Shown in pieces: positions 34,237-43,323 of a stretch of 64,000 nucleotides of DNA. The stretch comes from Streptomyces spirodelae (GTDB taxonomy: Bacteria > Actinomycetota > Actinomycetes > Streptomycetales > Streptomycetaceae). The translations under genes were made by a program, and so were the position numbers. The stretch's first letter is position 1, and the number at the start of each line of letters is the position of its first letter. The notes under the pieces were generated by a model, which did no database searches, had not been told where the DNA came from, and worked only from the letters and a program-made list of their open reading frames with translations. The stretch spans positions 1 to 64,000 of the forward strand of contig NZ_JAFFZN010000018.1 of NCBI RefSeq assembly GCF_017676385.1, in the 5' to 3' direction.

Positions 34237-34653
34237 GTGGCGGACAACAACCTGCATCCGGTGCTGCGGGTCGTATGGGCCATCGCCGGCGGGGTGCTGG
34301 TGGGAGTGGGCATCGCCTTGCTCGTCCTCCCCGGCCCCGGCTTGCTGCTGGTGTTCGCGGGCATGGTGCTGCTCGCCCGCGCCGTCCCTGCCCTGCACCG
34401 CCACCTGGAACCGGTGCGGTTCCGCGCCATGCAGGCCGCCGAGGAGAGTGTCTCGTCCAAGTGGCGGATCGCCGGATCGACGCTGGTCGGCCTCGGGTTG
34501 ATCGGCGCCGGCATCGCATGGGGACTGGTGTCGCAGTTGCCGTTCAGCGGCTGGAGTACCGGCGGAAGCCTGATCGTCTCCGGCGTCGTACTCTTCGTGC
34601 TCCTCGGCTGGAGCCACCGTCGGCTGCAACGTCTGCGGGCGGCCCACCAGTAG
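34237..34653 (+). CDS. PGPGW-type small transmembrane protein
   Basis: A 138-residue membrane protein from a GTG with GGGAG upstream. The motif VLPGPGLLLVFAGMVLLARA is the PGPGW signature. Two helices flank it, and a second pair (STLVGLGLIGAGIAWGL and SLIVSGVVLFVLLGW) follows a short cytoplasmic loop. The family is widespread in actinobacteria and of unknown function. It is the first intact gene to the right of the B12 island. Confidence 0.8.
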   Translation: MADNNLHPVLRVVWAIAGGVLVGVGIALLVLPGPGLLLVFAGMVLLARAVPALHRHLEPVRFRAMQAAEESVSSKWRIAGSTLVGLGLIGAGIAWGLVSQLPFSGWSTGGSLIVSGVVLFVLLGWSHRRLQRLRAAHQ

Positions 34654-34962
34654 CCAGTAGTTGGCCTTCGGTGCGCGCCCGGCCGCAATTGGCCGGGCGG
34701 CCGCGGTGGTTGGGTTCGCCGGAGCGCGACGCTCATGTGGTGCGGCCGGATGAGGTACTGCTAGGCACTCCGCAGACCGCCCCCGTCCGTGCCGGCCGCG
34801 ATCCGTGCTGATGCGGAGGGTTCCGGTGGCAATCACTCTCAGTTCCCCCGCGAGGTGAAGGAAAAGCCTCCACATCGCTCTATCGTGGCAGTGGAAAGAG
34901 CGGGAACGGGTGACGGGCGATCAGCCCGGTGCAGGGCCCGGTGGAGCAGGAGGGGCGGTGCT
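34654..34962. other. 309-base gap
   Basis: This gap lies between the PGPGW gene and the TetR start. The open frame leading into TetR extends through part of it but shows no family features. GGAGCAGGAGG near 34943-34953 supplies the TetR ribosome site. I see no clear operator. Confidence 0.4.
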
Positions 34963-35613
34963 GTGCGTTCGGATGCCAAGCGTAATCGAGAGCAGATTCT
35001 CGACGCCGCGCGTGAAATCTTTGTGAACGAAGGCCCTGACGCGCCACTGGAAACCGTTGCCCGGCGTGCCGGAGTGGGAATCGCCACGCTCTACCGTCGC
35101 TTTCCCAGCCGGGAAGACCTGATTCGGGCGGTGGCGGCCGAGACAGTGGAGGCGCTCTACAAGGCCGTGCGCCGGGCGAGGGAGCAGGAGCCCGACCCTT
35201 TCGAGGCGCTGCGCCGCTTCATGCACGCCGCCGTCGAGATGAAGATCGGCGCGGTGCTGCCCTCCCTCTTCGGTCTTCCTGTGATGGAGCGGACCATCCG
35301 GGAAGTACGCGATCCGGCCCACCCGCTCGAAGAGTTGCTGGGGGAGTGCAAGGCGGCGGGAGTCCTGCGGCCCGACGCGGTGGCGGGCGACGTCATCTTC
35401 ATGATCGTTCGGCTCACGAGGCCGCTGCCCGGGGGACGGTTCGCCGAGGATGTGCCGCTCGCGCACCGGCAGCTGGAGATCTACCTCGGCGGTCTGCGGG
35501 TGTCGCCCGGCGCGGGGCGGCGAAAACGGCTGCCCGGTCCGGTGATCGACGCCGCCTGGTTCAGACGTCTCCGCAGCCGCATGGTCGCGGGCAGGGCGCC
35601 CCGCGACAACTGA
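34963..35613 (+). CDS. TetR-family transcriptional regulator
   Basis: A 216-residue repressor. The GTG at 34963 (RSDAKRNREQILDAAREIF) was chosen because it begins right before the DNA-binding domain and follows AGGAGG; the frame upstream is not conserved-looking. The helix-turn-helix is PLETVARRAGVGIATLYRRF. The C-terminal part resembles TetR_C_33-type regulators. The MFS pump lies 126 bases downstream on the same strand, so a co-regulated pair is likely. Confidence 0.9.
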   Translation: MRSDAKRNREQILDAAREIFVNEGPDAPLETVARRAGVGIATLYRRFPSREDLIRAVAAETVEALYKAVRRAREQEPDPFEALRRFMHAAVEMKIGAVLPSLFGLPVMERTIREVRDPAHPLEELLGECKAAGVLRPDAVAGDVIFMIVRLTRPLPGGRFAEDVPLAHRQLEIYLGGLRVSPGAGRRKRLPGPVIDAAWFRRLRSRMVAGRAPRDN

Positions 35614-35739
35614 CCATCCCCCGGGGATCGCTCTCCTTATCCCGGCTTCCGATTCCTCTCTCCTGATTCTTTCTCCCCCTTCTTTTCAATGGCCTCCCGG
35701 CCTGAAGTGCGTCTGTTTCATTACCTGAAAGGGACTGTC

Positions 35740-37227
35740 ATGTCTGAATTCGCCCAGTCAGCAGAAAAAGAAAACCCCCGCCGGCGCTGGATCGGATTGG
35801 TTTTCATCTGTCTCGCCCAATTGATGATCGTCCTCGACATCACGATCGTGAATATCGCTCTGCCGTCGGCGCAGCGGGACCTCGGCGTCTCGAACGGCGA
35901 CCGGCAGTGGATCATCACCGCCTATACGCTCGCATTCGGCAGCCTGCTGCTGCTCGGTGGCCGTATCGCCGACTTCACCGGCCGTAAGCGTGCCTTCCTC
36001 ATCGGCCTGTTCGGCTTCGCGGGCGCCTCGGCGCTCGGCGGTGCGGCCGTCGGGTTCGGCATGCTGCTGGCGGCTCGGGCGCTGCAGGGCGCGTTCGCCG
36101 CCGTACTCGCGCCCGCGGCACTGTCGCTGTTGTCCGTCAGTTTCACGGGGCGGAGCGAACGGGCCAAAGCGTTCGGTGTCTTCGGCGCCATCGCGGCCGG
36201 CGGCGGGGCCGTCGGTCTGGTGCTCGGCGGGCTGCTCACGGAGTATCTCGACTGGCGCTGGTGCCTGTACGTGAATGTGCCGATCGCCGTCATCGCCGCC
36301 GCCGGCTGGTACGTGCTGCCCAGGGACGTACGCGACGGAGACCGGCCGCGGCTGGACCTGCCCGGAGTGCTGTTCGCCGTCACCGGCCTGGTGGCACTCG
36401 TCTACGGATGCAGCGAGGCCGAATCCGACGGCTGGAGCTCCCGGCGTGTCCTTTTCCTGCTGACGCTCGGCGTGGTCCTGCTCACCGCCTTCGCTTTCGT
36501 CGAGCGCCGGGTGGCCAAGCCGCTGCTGCCGCCGCGGGTGGTCAGCGACCGGACCCGGGCGGGCGCCTATCTCGCTGTTGCCCTGGCGGTGGTCGGCATG
36601 TTCGGGATGTTCCTGTTCCTCACGTACTACCTGCAGGCCGTCAAGGACTACTCGGCGCTGCTGACCGGAGTGGCGTTCCTGCCCCTGACCGCCGGAGTCC
36701 TGGTCGCCGCCGGAGGTGTCGCCTCGCGACTGCTTCCCCGGGTGGCACCCAGGGCGCTGGTCGTCCCAGGGCTGCTGCTCGCGGCCTGCGGCACGGCCTG
36801 GCTGACCACCCTGGAAACCGACACCTCCTACGCGGCCGGCGTCCTGCCCGGCGAGCTCCTCGTGGGGTTCGGCATGGGACTCGTGATGGCGACGTCCATG
36901 AACTACGCCACCCACGGGGTCGGTGCACAGGACGCGGGCATCGCCTCGGCGACCGTCAACACCTCGCAGCAGATCGGCGCCTCCATCGGCACCGCCCTGC
37001 TCAACACCGTCGCGACGGACGCCACAAAGGACTACCTCTCCGGCCGCCGCCCCACCCCCGCTCTCCTCAAGGAGGGACTCACCGACGGTTTCGCCACCGC
37101 GTACGTGGTGGCCACCGCGATCCTGCTCGGCGCGGCCGTCCTGGTCGGCGCCCTGATGAACGCTCGCAGGCCGCAACGGGTCGCGGACCGCGCCGAGGCC
37201 ACGCACGCGGCCCCGCACCTTGGCTGA
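35740..37227 (+). CDS. MFS drug transporter, DHA2 (14-helix) family
   Basis: A 495-residue pump starting at the ATG at 35740. The opening helix LAQLMIVLDITIVNIALPS and QWIITAYTLAFGSLLLLGGR are typical of DHA2 members such as EmrB/QacA. Motif A is GRIADFTGRKRAFLIG, and a motif-C-like GAIAAGGGAVGLVLGGLL follows. It probably exports a toxic or self-made compound by proton antiport. The TetR regulator just upstream is its probable repressor. Confidence 0.92.
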   Translation: MSEFAQSAEKENPRRRWIGLVFICLAQLMIVLDITIVNIALPSAQRDLGVSNGDRQWIITAYTLAFGSLLLLGGRIADFTGRKRAFLIGLFGFAGASALGGAAVGFGMLLAARALQGAFAAVLAPAALSLLSVSFTGRSERAKAFGVFGAIAAGGGAVGLVLGGLLTEYLDWRWCLYVNVPIAVIAAAGWYVLPRDVRDGDRPRLDLPGVLFAVTGLVALVYGCSEAESDGWSSRRVLFLLTLGVVLLTAFAFVERRVAKPLLPPRVVSDRTRAGAYLAVALAVVGMFGMFLFLTYYLQAVKDYSALLTGVAFLPLTAGVLVAAGGVASRLLPRVAPRALVVPGLLLAACGTAWLTTLETDTSYAAGVLPGELLVGFGMGLVMATSMNYATHGVGAQDAGIASATVNTSQQIGASIGTALLNTVATDATKDYLSGRRPTPALLKEGLTDGFATAYVVATAILLGAAVLVGALMNARRPQRVADRAEATHAAPHLG

Positions 37228-37493
37228 GCCGCAGTCAAACCTCCCGCGGTGTTGCGGCGGTCAGGGCGGCCGAGAACCGACGCGCTGACCGGCTCCTCGA
37301 CGACCTGCACGCCCAGATGTTCCTCGAGGCGGCCAGCGCTGACGCGGTCTGGACAGGGGCAACGGACGGCCGCCCGTCGGAGTGCCTGCGCCTGATGGCC
37401 ATCAGGTGGCCGCTGGACGAACCTGGTGCCACCCCACCGCCCCCGGAGAGCGGCCGCTCGACGGTCGGTGCGGCAGGGGGCGGAGGAATGCCC

Positions 37494-38033
37494 TCACCAG
37501 CCGCTCAGCCAGTCACTCAGAACGGCGAAGTCCGCGTCGGTCACTCCGACCTGGGGGTCGACCCGGTGGAGCAGGGCACGCTCGCCGTGACGGGCGGCCA
37601 CCCAGGCCCGGTCTCTGTCGGTGATCTCATCGTCAGTCCAGGCGAACGCCCGTCCCCCTGCCCAGGCGGAGAGCGTGCGGGTCTTCCAGTGCAGGCCCGC
37701 GCGCACATCGCGCTCCTCCTCCTCGGACGGCTCCGGCCAGTCCACCATGGGCAGCTCCGGCAGGCCGAGCCGGGGCGCGACGCACTCGTTCGCGTCGGCC
37801 ATCCACGTGGTTGCCCAGACCAGCTCGCACGGAAGCGCCGCCAGCTTGCGTCCGTGCCCGGGATCGAGCCTGTCGAGAAGCGGATTCTGCCCCGGAGGCG
37901 GCGACTCGCGCTCCCCTTGGAACGCCGGAGCCGGACCTGAACCCGGGCCGCCACCGGGTGCGGGCGCGCCGAAAGGGATGAGCGGTCCATCGATGTCGAG
38001 GAAGAGAACGGGAAGCTCCGCAAAACCAGTCAC
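37494..38033 (-). CDS. HAD-like protein (Swiss-Army-Knife RNA-repair HAD type)
   Basis: About 179 residues from the GTG at 38033. The HAD motif I is LFLDIDGPLIPFG, with the second Asp conserved but Gly-Pro-Leu instead of the more common Gly-Thr-Leu. The internal WATTWMADANECVAP and later AWTDDEITDRDRAWV fit HAD domains found in the RNA-repair Swiss-Army-Knife group, where they may act as polynucleotide 3'-phosphatases. Stand-alone forms are frequent in Streptomyces. Function is inferred from family only. Confidence 0.72.
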   Translation of the reverse strand: MTGFAELPVLFLDIDGPLIPFGAPAPGGGPGSGPAPAFQGERESPPPGQNPLLDRLDPGHGRKLAALPCELVWATTWMADANECVAPRLGLPELPMVDWPEPSEEEERDVRAGLHWKTRTLSAWAGGRAFAWTDDEITDRDRAWVAARHGERALLHRVDPQVGVTDADFAVLSDWLSGW

Positions 38034-38328
38034 TGCCGCAACATAGCGAGCCGGCGACGGCACCGAGAACTCCCGCCCACTACGACAACGAAGTTGACCG
38101 GTGAGGAGGTTGTCCCACTGCGTCTGCAGTGATCGGAGCGATATCCAGCAGGCGGCTCGCGGAGGTCACGTTGTGCACCACCAGCAGCACCTGGTGGGAC
38201 CGCCCCCGTGTGGCCCACCGAGCCGCGTCGTCACCGATCGGAACGCATGTCGGGTCCGGTGCGGCTGACCCGGTCGCGGGCGCCGTGCCGTGCGCAGGCG
38301 GACGGCGGGTGGTGAGTGCCGAATGGGC

Positions 38329-39027
38329 TCACAGACCGGCCCGCAGACCGGTGATCCAGTCGTGCGCCTTCTGGGCGTCGAACTCGCGCTGTCCGCCGGG
38401 GAACAACAGGTCCGCACCGGTGCAAGCCGGGTCCGTGGCGTGGGCCGGTACGTAGGGGACGGCGACGCAGCGCATGCCGGCGCGTCGGGCCGCTTCCGCG
38501 CCGGGCGGGGCGTCCTCGATGACGACGCAGTCGGCGGGGGAGACGCCGAGCCTCCGGGCCGCTTCCAGGAAGACGTCCGGCTCGGGCTTGCCGTGCGGCA
38601 CCTCCTCCGCCGACACTCTGAGCGGCAGCAGTTCATCCAGGCTGGTCGCACCGAGTACGGCGTCGATGGCGGCGCGTGAGGAACCAGAGGCGACGGCCAG
38701 TGGGTGTCCGGCCGCGTGGAGACGTTCGACCAGCTTGCGCATCTGGGGGAATACCTCTGTGCCGGAGCGCGCCAGCTCCAGATAGAAATGGTTCTTCTCC
38801 GCCAGGAGCGTCTCCACGGGTGCCGTGAGGCCGTGCTCACGGCGGAGCGTCTCAAGCGTCTCCCGGGTGCTGATCCCGATGAACCGCAAATGGTCCTCCC
38901 AGGTGAAGCCGGGAACGCCGTGCGCGGTCAGCAGGCGCCTGCCCGCCTCGTAGTAGTGGGGCTCGCTGTCGACGAGGGTGCCGTCGAGGTCGAAGACGAC
39001 CGCGGGACCTGCGGGAGCACTGATCAT
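38329..39027 (-). CDS. HAD-superfamily phosphatase, beta-phosphoglucomutase-like
   Basis: About 232 residues starting at the ATG at 39027, with GGAG close upstream. HAD motifs are VVFDLDGTLVDSE (I), VASGSSRAAID (II), HGKPEPDVFLEAARRLG (III) and VIEDAPPGAEAA (IV). The helical cap after motif I places it with the beta-PGM/DeoxyGlcP-phosphatase subfamily. It acts on a phosphorylated sugar or related metabolite. The 295-base gap 38034-38328 beyond its end shows no gene. Confidence 0.88.
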   Translation of the reverse strand: MISAPAGPAVVFDLDGTLVDSEPHYYEAGRRLLTAHGVPGFTWEDHLRFIGISTRETLETLRREHGLTAPVETLLAEKNHFYLELARSGTEVFPQMRKLVERLHAAGHPLAVASGSSRAAIDAVLGATSLDELLPLRVSAEEVPHGKPEPDVFLEAARRLGVSPADCVVIEDAPPGAEAARRAGMRCVAVPYVPAHATDPACTGADLLFPGGQREFDAQKAHDWITGLRAGL

Positions 39028-39107
39028 GCGCTCCAGCATGCCAAACGCGTGCGATTTGGCCGCAGGTGGGAAGGGGTGCTTTCCTCTTCGTACCAGCATG
39101 TGGACAC

Positions 39108-40727
39108 ATGGCCGCCCAGGTCAGCCGGATTGGAGGGGTTTTGGAGAAGTCGCTTCGGAAGCCCGGGGGAAGGACCCCAGCACATCTCCTCCGTCGCACC
39201 GTCGCGACACTCGGTCCAGAACGCTCCCTCAGGGCGCGCACTTCGTCACGTGCCGTCATCGGCATAGGACTCACCGTTACGGTCTGTGCGCTCGTCGGCC
39301 TCCCGTTGCAGGCATGCGTCGCAGGTGGGCTGGTGGCGTTGCTCGCCCTGTTCACGGTGGCCGACCCCACAGTGCGGGGGCAGGCCGTCACCACGGCGCT
39401 GCTGCCGATCGCCGGTTTTCCCGTACTGGCGCTGGCGGCCTTTCTGCACGAGCTGCCGCTCGTCCGGGACGCTGCCTTCCTGGCGGTCGTCTTCGCCGGG
39501 GTCTACGCCCGGCGCTGGGGGCCGCGCGGAAACGCGGTCGGCATCTTCGCGTTCATGGAGTTCTTCGCCGCGCAGTTCCTGCGCACGGTCCCCGACCAGC
39601 TGCCGGAGATCTTCGCGGCCGGTCTCCTGGCCCTCTTCGCCGCCGCGCTCACCCGGTTCGTGCTGTGGCCCATCGAGCGGGATGCGCGGCCGCAGCCCGC
39701 GATCGCGCCGATCGGTGGCCGCGGGCTGAGCCGCCCCACCACCCGCCAAGCCTTCCAGGCGCTGTTCGCCTGCGGTTTCGCATTGGCTGCGGGGCAGGCG
39801 CTCTCCCTGGACCGCTGGTACTGGGCGGTCGGCGCGGCGTGGTGGATCTTCGTGAACACCGCCTCGCGGGGTGAGACTCTCGTCCGCGGCTTCCGCCGGG
39901 TTCTCGGCACCGTCACCGGTCTCGCCGCCGGGCTGCTCATCGCGGTGCCCACGGACGGTGCTGTCGCGCCCACGCTCGCGGTCGTCGCCTGCTGCGTCTT
40001 CGGGATCTTCTACACGGCACCGCTGTCCTACTCCTGGATGATGTTCTTCGTCACGCTGATGGTCGGCATGCTCTACGGCCTGCTCGGTGTGCTCCACCCG
40101 GGCCTGCTCGGCCTGCGGCTGGAGGAGACTGCTGTGGGCGCCCTGGGCGCCGCGCTCGCTGTCGCGCTGGTGCTTCCCGTCACCACGCACGCCGCGACCG
40201 AGGTGTGGATACGGCGGGCGGTGCACTGCGTCCATGAGTGCGCCCTGGACGCCGCGCGACGCCTCGCGGGTGCGGCAACCGAGGACGAGGGCGGGCCCGG
40301 GCCCAGGATCGCCGAGCTGGAGCTGCTTCTGGGGCGCGTACGGCTCTCGGTTGCGCCCCTCGTCCACCCACTCAGTCCGCTGCGCGCCCGCAAGGCCAGG
40401 GCACGCCAGGTGCTGGCGCTGCTGGACGACTGCGCCCGGCAGGTCCATGGCCTGGCCGAGGCCGCAGCAGACCCGGCCGCCTCGCACGACGCGCGGCTGA
40501 CGGCGGCCTGTGAGCGGGTGGAAGCCGCCGTGCGTCGCCTCGCGGCCCCGGGGCCGGCCCCCGTCGGAGCGGCGCCGAGCGCGCATGCTCCGGCTGGTGC
40601 CGCCGCCCACGCGACTGCCGAGCCGCCGGCGCCGGGCGACCGCGCCCTGGAGCACCTGCACGCCTTGGAGGACGCCCTCCACCAGCTCGCCACCCCGCTG
40701 CACACGCCTCCGAGGGCGACCGCCTGA
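39108..40727 (+). CDS. FUSC-family membrane protein
   Basis: About 539 residues from the ATG at 39108; the ribosome site is poor and a TTG at 39141 is an alternative. Two sets of hydrophobic helices (from VIGIGLTVTVCALVG and again from QAFQALFACGFALAAGQAL) are separated by soluble segments, the repeat typical of FUSC/aromatic-acid-exporter proteins. The RWYWAVGAAWWIFVNTASRG segment is the family hallmark. The last 150 residues are a cytoplasmic helical, Ala/Pro-rich tail. It probably exports small organic acids. Confidence 0.78.
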   Translation: MAAQVSRIGGVLEKSLRKPGGRTPAHLLRRTVATLGPERSLRARTSSRAVIGIGLTVTVCALVGLPLQACVAGGLVALLALFTVADPTVRGQAVTTALLPIAGFPVLALAAFLHELPLVRDAAFLAVVFAGVYARRWGPRGNAVGIFAFMEFFAAQFLRTVPDQLPEIFAAGLLALFAAALTRFVLWPIERDARPQPAIAPIGGRGLSRPTTRQAFQALFACGFALAAGQALSLDRWYWAVGAAWWIFVNTASRGETLVRGFRRVLGTVTGLAAGLLIAVPTDGAVAPTLAVVACCVFGIFYTAPLSYSWMMFFVTLMVGMLYGLLGVLHPGLLGLRLEETAVGALGAALAVALVLPVTTHAATEVWIRRAVHCVHECALDAARRLAGAATEDEGGPGPRIAELELLLGRVRLSVAPLVHPLSPLRARKARARQVLALLDDCARQVHGLAEAAADPAASHDARLTAACERVEAAVRRLAAPGPAPVGAAPSAHAPAGAAAHATAEPPAPGDRALEHLHALEDALHQLATPLHTPPRATA

Positions 40728-40868
40728 GGGCGCGTCCTACGGATCTCGTCCCGGTGACGAGGTGCCCCTGGGGGCAGGCGGTCGTCAGCCGTGAGTCGTG
40801 GTCCAGACCAACTGCCTGTTCCCTGCTACCGTCGTGCCCCCGCATGGAGCGGCGAAGGGAGCGGCACG

Positions 40869-41966
40869 ATGGCTGACGGCACGGAACGGCAGCCGCGCGC
40901 TTACATCGGGTCGTTCACCTCCGCTGGAGGGCGAGGGATCACCACGGCGGCGCTCGACCCCGACACCGGCGCACTCACCGCGCTGCACCACACCGAAGAC
41001 GCCGTCACAAACCCCTCGTTCCTGGCCCTGTCGCCGGGGGGCGGCGTCCTCTACGCCGTCAGCGAGACCGACCAGGGCGCAGCCGCGGCCTTCTCCCTCG
41101 ACGGACCCGCACGGACCGGACCCGACGGCCCCGTACCGCTCGGGCAGACCGTTTCCGTGGCGGGTGCCGGGCCCACCCACCTCGCCGTGGCCGGGCGTCG
41201 GCTCTACACCGCCAACTACACCTCGGGCAGCGTCACCGCGCTCCCGCTCCGTGCCGACGGAAGCCTGGGCACCCGCGCGCTGACCCACCAGCACCACGGC
41301 CGGGGACCGGTGGCCGAGCGGCAGGAGGGACCTCATGCGCACGCCGTGGTCCCGGATCCGTCCGGTCAGTGGCTGCTCTGCACCGACCTGGGAACCGACT
41401 CGGTGTGGATCTACGACCTGAGGGCACCGGAAGCCGGTCTGCGGCTGCACCGGGAGGTCCCGTTGCGTGCCGGAACCGGCCCCCGGCACTTGGCTTTCCT
41501 GGCCGACAGCCGGGAAGGCGGGGACGCCGCCCGGGCTGATGTCATCCATGTCGTCAACGAGCTCGAATCGACCGTGACGACCTGCCGCTGGCACCCCGGC
41601 CAAGGAGAACTCGAACCGCTGGGCGAGACCTTCCTTCTGCCCCCGGAACGCGCGGCAGTCGAGAACCACCCCTCCGCGCCGGCACTGTCGCCGGACGGCC
41701 GGTTCGCCTGGGTCGCCAATCGGGGCGACGACAGTGTGACCGTTCTGGACCTGACCTCGGGAGAACTCCCGGAGCTGGTCACCACCGTGCCCTGCGGCGG
41801 TCACTGGCCTCGCGACCTGGCTGCGCACCCGACGGGACGGTGGCTCTACGCGGCCAACGAGCGCTCGGGTGACGTCAGCTGGTTCGAGGTCGACCAGGGC
41901 ACCGGGACCCCGGCCCTGACCGGCTCCCTGACGGCTCCGGCCGCCTCCTGCGTGGTCTTCGCGTAG
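40869..41966 (+). CDS. Lactonase, seven-bladed propeller family
   Basis: A 365-residue beta-propeller starting at the ATG at 40869 after AAGGGAG. Repeats such as NPSFLALSPGGGVLYAVSET, GPTHLAVAGRRLYTANYTSG and RHLAFLADSRE are those of 6-phosphogluconolactonase-type (Pgl/YbhE) lactonases. HAHAVVPDPSGQWLLCTDLG carries a conserved His near the active site. It may hydrolyse a sugar lactone, though many members remain uncharacterised. No signal peptide is present, so it is cytoplasmic. Confidence 0.85.
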   Translation: MADGTERQPRAYIGSFTSAGGRGITTAALDPDTGALTALHHTEDAVTNPSFLALSPGGGVLYAVSETDQGAAAAFSLDGPARTGPDGPVPLGQTVSVAGAGPTHLAVAGRRLYTANYTSGSVTALPLRADGSLGTRALTHQHHGRGPVAERQEGPHAHAVVPDPSGQWLLCTDLGTDSVWIYDLRAPEAGLRLHREVPLRAGTGPRHLAFLADSREGGDAARADVIHVVNELESTVTTCRWHPGQGELEPLGETFLLPPERAAVENHPSAPALSPDGRFAWVANRGDDSVTVLDLTSGELPELVTTVPCGGHWPRDLAAHPTGRWLYAANERSGDVSWFEVDQGTGTPALTGSLTAPAASCVVFA

Positions 41967-42137
41967 CGGGCGGTCGCCGGGCCCCAGCCGAGCCGAGCGA
42001 CCGGGCGCCGGAAATGCGCCCTCGCCGACCCGCGACGATGCCGCTCCGGCCGGCCGTCCCGCAGTAGGTCTGGGGCTGTCCAGCCGGTCTGCGGCTGTTC
42101 CTCGGCCCGTCTGTCGACCAGCCGGCTTGTCGACAGC

Positions 42138-42168
42138 CCGCCCGGCCCGGTGCCCACCGGCCGGGCGG
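42138..42168. terminator. Bidirectional terminator between convergent genes
   Basis: CCGCCCGGCC (42138-42147) pairs perfectly with GGCCGGGCGG (42159-42168) around an 11-base loop. It lies between the lactonase and the CbiX-like gene, which converge. Confidence 0.65.
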
Positions 42169-42237
42169 CTTGGACGGCTCGTCCAGGGATCCGTCGAACG
42201 GCCCGTCGAAGGACCGCCGACAGCGTTCCCTGGGCGC

Positions 42238-43221
42238 TCAGCGCACCGGCGCGCCCTGCTGCGCTTGCGGCTGGGCGATGCCGGCCTTGGCCGCGTACGT
42301 GGAGGCGACCAGCTTGCCCAGCGCCGGGTAGGCGCCCAGCGGCTCGGCAGCCGAGCAGCCTGCCTCCTCGGCTGCCGCCTCCAGCAGCCCTTCGGCGATC
42401 TCGGGGCCGATCAGGCACGGCGCGATGGCCAGCTGCTGCGAACCGGAGGTGCGCAGCTGCTCGGCGGTCTGCTGGACGGCCCCCTCGTCGTCGAGCGCCG
42501 CGGCGAGCACGGGTACCGCCAGCCGGGCCGCCAGCAGCATGCCGGTGATCCCGGCCGCCTGTACGGCTTCCTCACCGCCGATGGTCGCCAGGATGATGCC
42601 GTCCGCAGCCGTCGCCACGGTGAAGAGCCGCGCCCGGTCGGCGCGCGCCAGACCGGCCTCGGAGAGCCGCACATGCACGGCTTCGGCGAGCAGCGGGTGA
42701 GGGCCCAGCACATCGGTCAGCTCGGCGCCCGAGCCGCTGTTGAGGACCTCCTGCCGGATGCGCCGCAGCTGCGCGGCGTCCGGGCCGGCCAGCAGGGGCA
42801 CCACCACGGCGGGCAGGCCGTCGTCGGCGGGCTCCCGTGCCGGTGCCGCCGCCCCTCGCTCGCCGCTCTCCTGCGCGGCCGTCTCCTCCGCCATGGCAGC
42901 GGCCTCGCGCGCGTACCGGCGGCGGGTCGCACGGTCGGTCACCGCCTGCGTGAGAGCGGTGCGGATGGTCGGGAACTCCTCGCCGTCACCCTCGGCGAAA
43001 CCGACGCGCGCGTCGAGGCCGGGCAGCTCCGAACGCGCGATGCTCAGCGTCTCCTCCGCTAGACCGCGCGTGGCACTGGAGGGCGCGCCAGGTACAGCCA
43101 GAACCAGTGCCGGCGCGCCCTCGGGGGCGACGACGGGCTCCGGTCGGCGGTGCCGTCCGGGCTGGCGGGGACGTGGCATTCGTACGGGCAGGCCATGGTC
43201 CGGTCCTGTGGGGGAGCTCAT
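42238..43221 (-). CDS. CbiX/SirB-like protein lacking the chelatase histidine
   Basis: About 327 residues from the ATG at 43221. The two-lobed layout (ALVLAVPGAPSSATRGLAEE; AVVVPLLAGPDAAQLRRI; GIILATIGGEEAVQAAG; QLAIAPCLIGPEIAEGLLE) is that of sirohydrochlorin cobalto/ferrochelatases. In true CbiX the first strand ends in HGS, whose His binds the metal. Here it reads VPGAP, so that ligand is missing. A charged, Ala-rich insert of ~45 residues interrupts the first lobe. It may have lost chelatase activity or taken another role. Its neighbours are not cobalamin genes. Confidence 0.7.
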   Translation of the reverse strand: MSSPTGPDHGLPVRMPRPRQPGRHRRPEPVVAPEGAPALVLAVPGAPSSATRGLAEETLSIARSELPGLDARVGFAEGDGEEFPTIRTALTQAVTDRATRRRYAREAAAMAEETAAQESGERGAAAPAREPADDGLPAVVVPLLAGPDAAQLRRIRQEVLNSGSGAELTDVLGPHPLLAEAVHVRLSEAGLARADRARLFTVATAADGIILATIGGEEAVQAAGITGMLLAARLAVPVLAAALDDEGAVQQTAEQLRTSGSQQLAIAPCLIGPEIAEGLLEAAAEEAGCSAAEPLGAYPALGKLVASTYAAKAGIAQPQAQQGAPVR

Positions 43222-43323
43222 GCGCCCGCATGCTAATGCCTTCATGCGCTTGGCTGTTCAGCCGGGGGAGACCGATGGGTTTATGTCCCGATTAATCCAC
43301 TCGGAGCAGTGGCGGTCGCCTGC

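Noticed and set aside
35758..37218. A 486-codon minus-strand open frame
   Set aside because: It is a mirror of the 14-helix MFS gene, with Gly/Gln/Arg-rich shadow composition.
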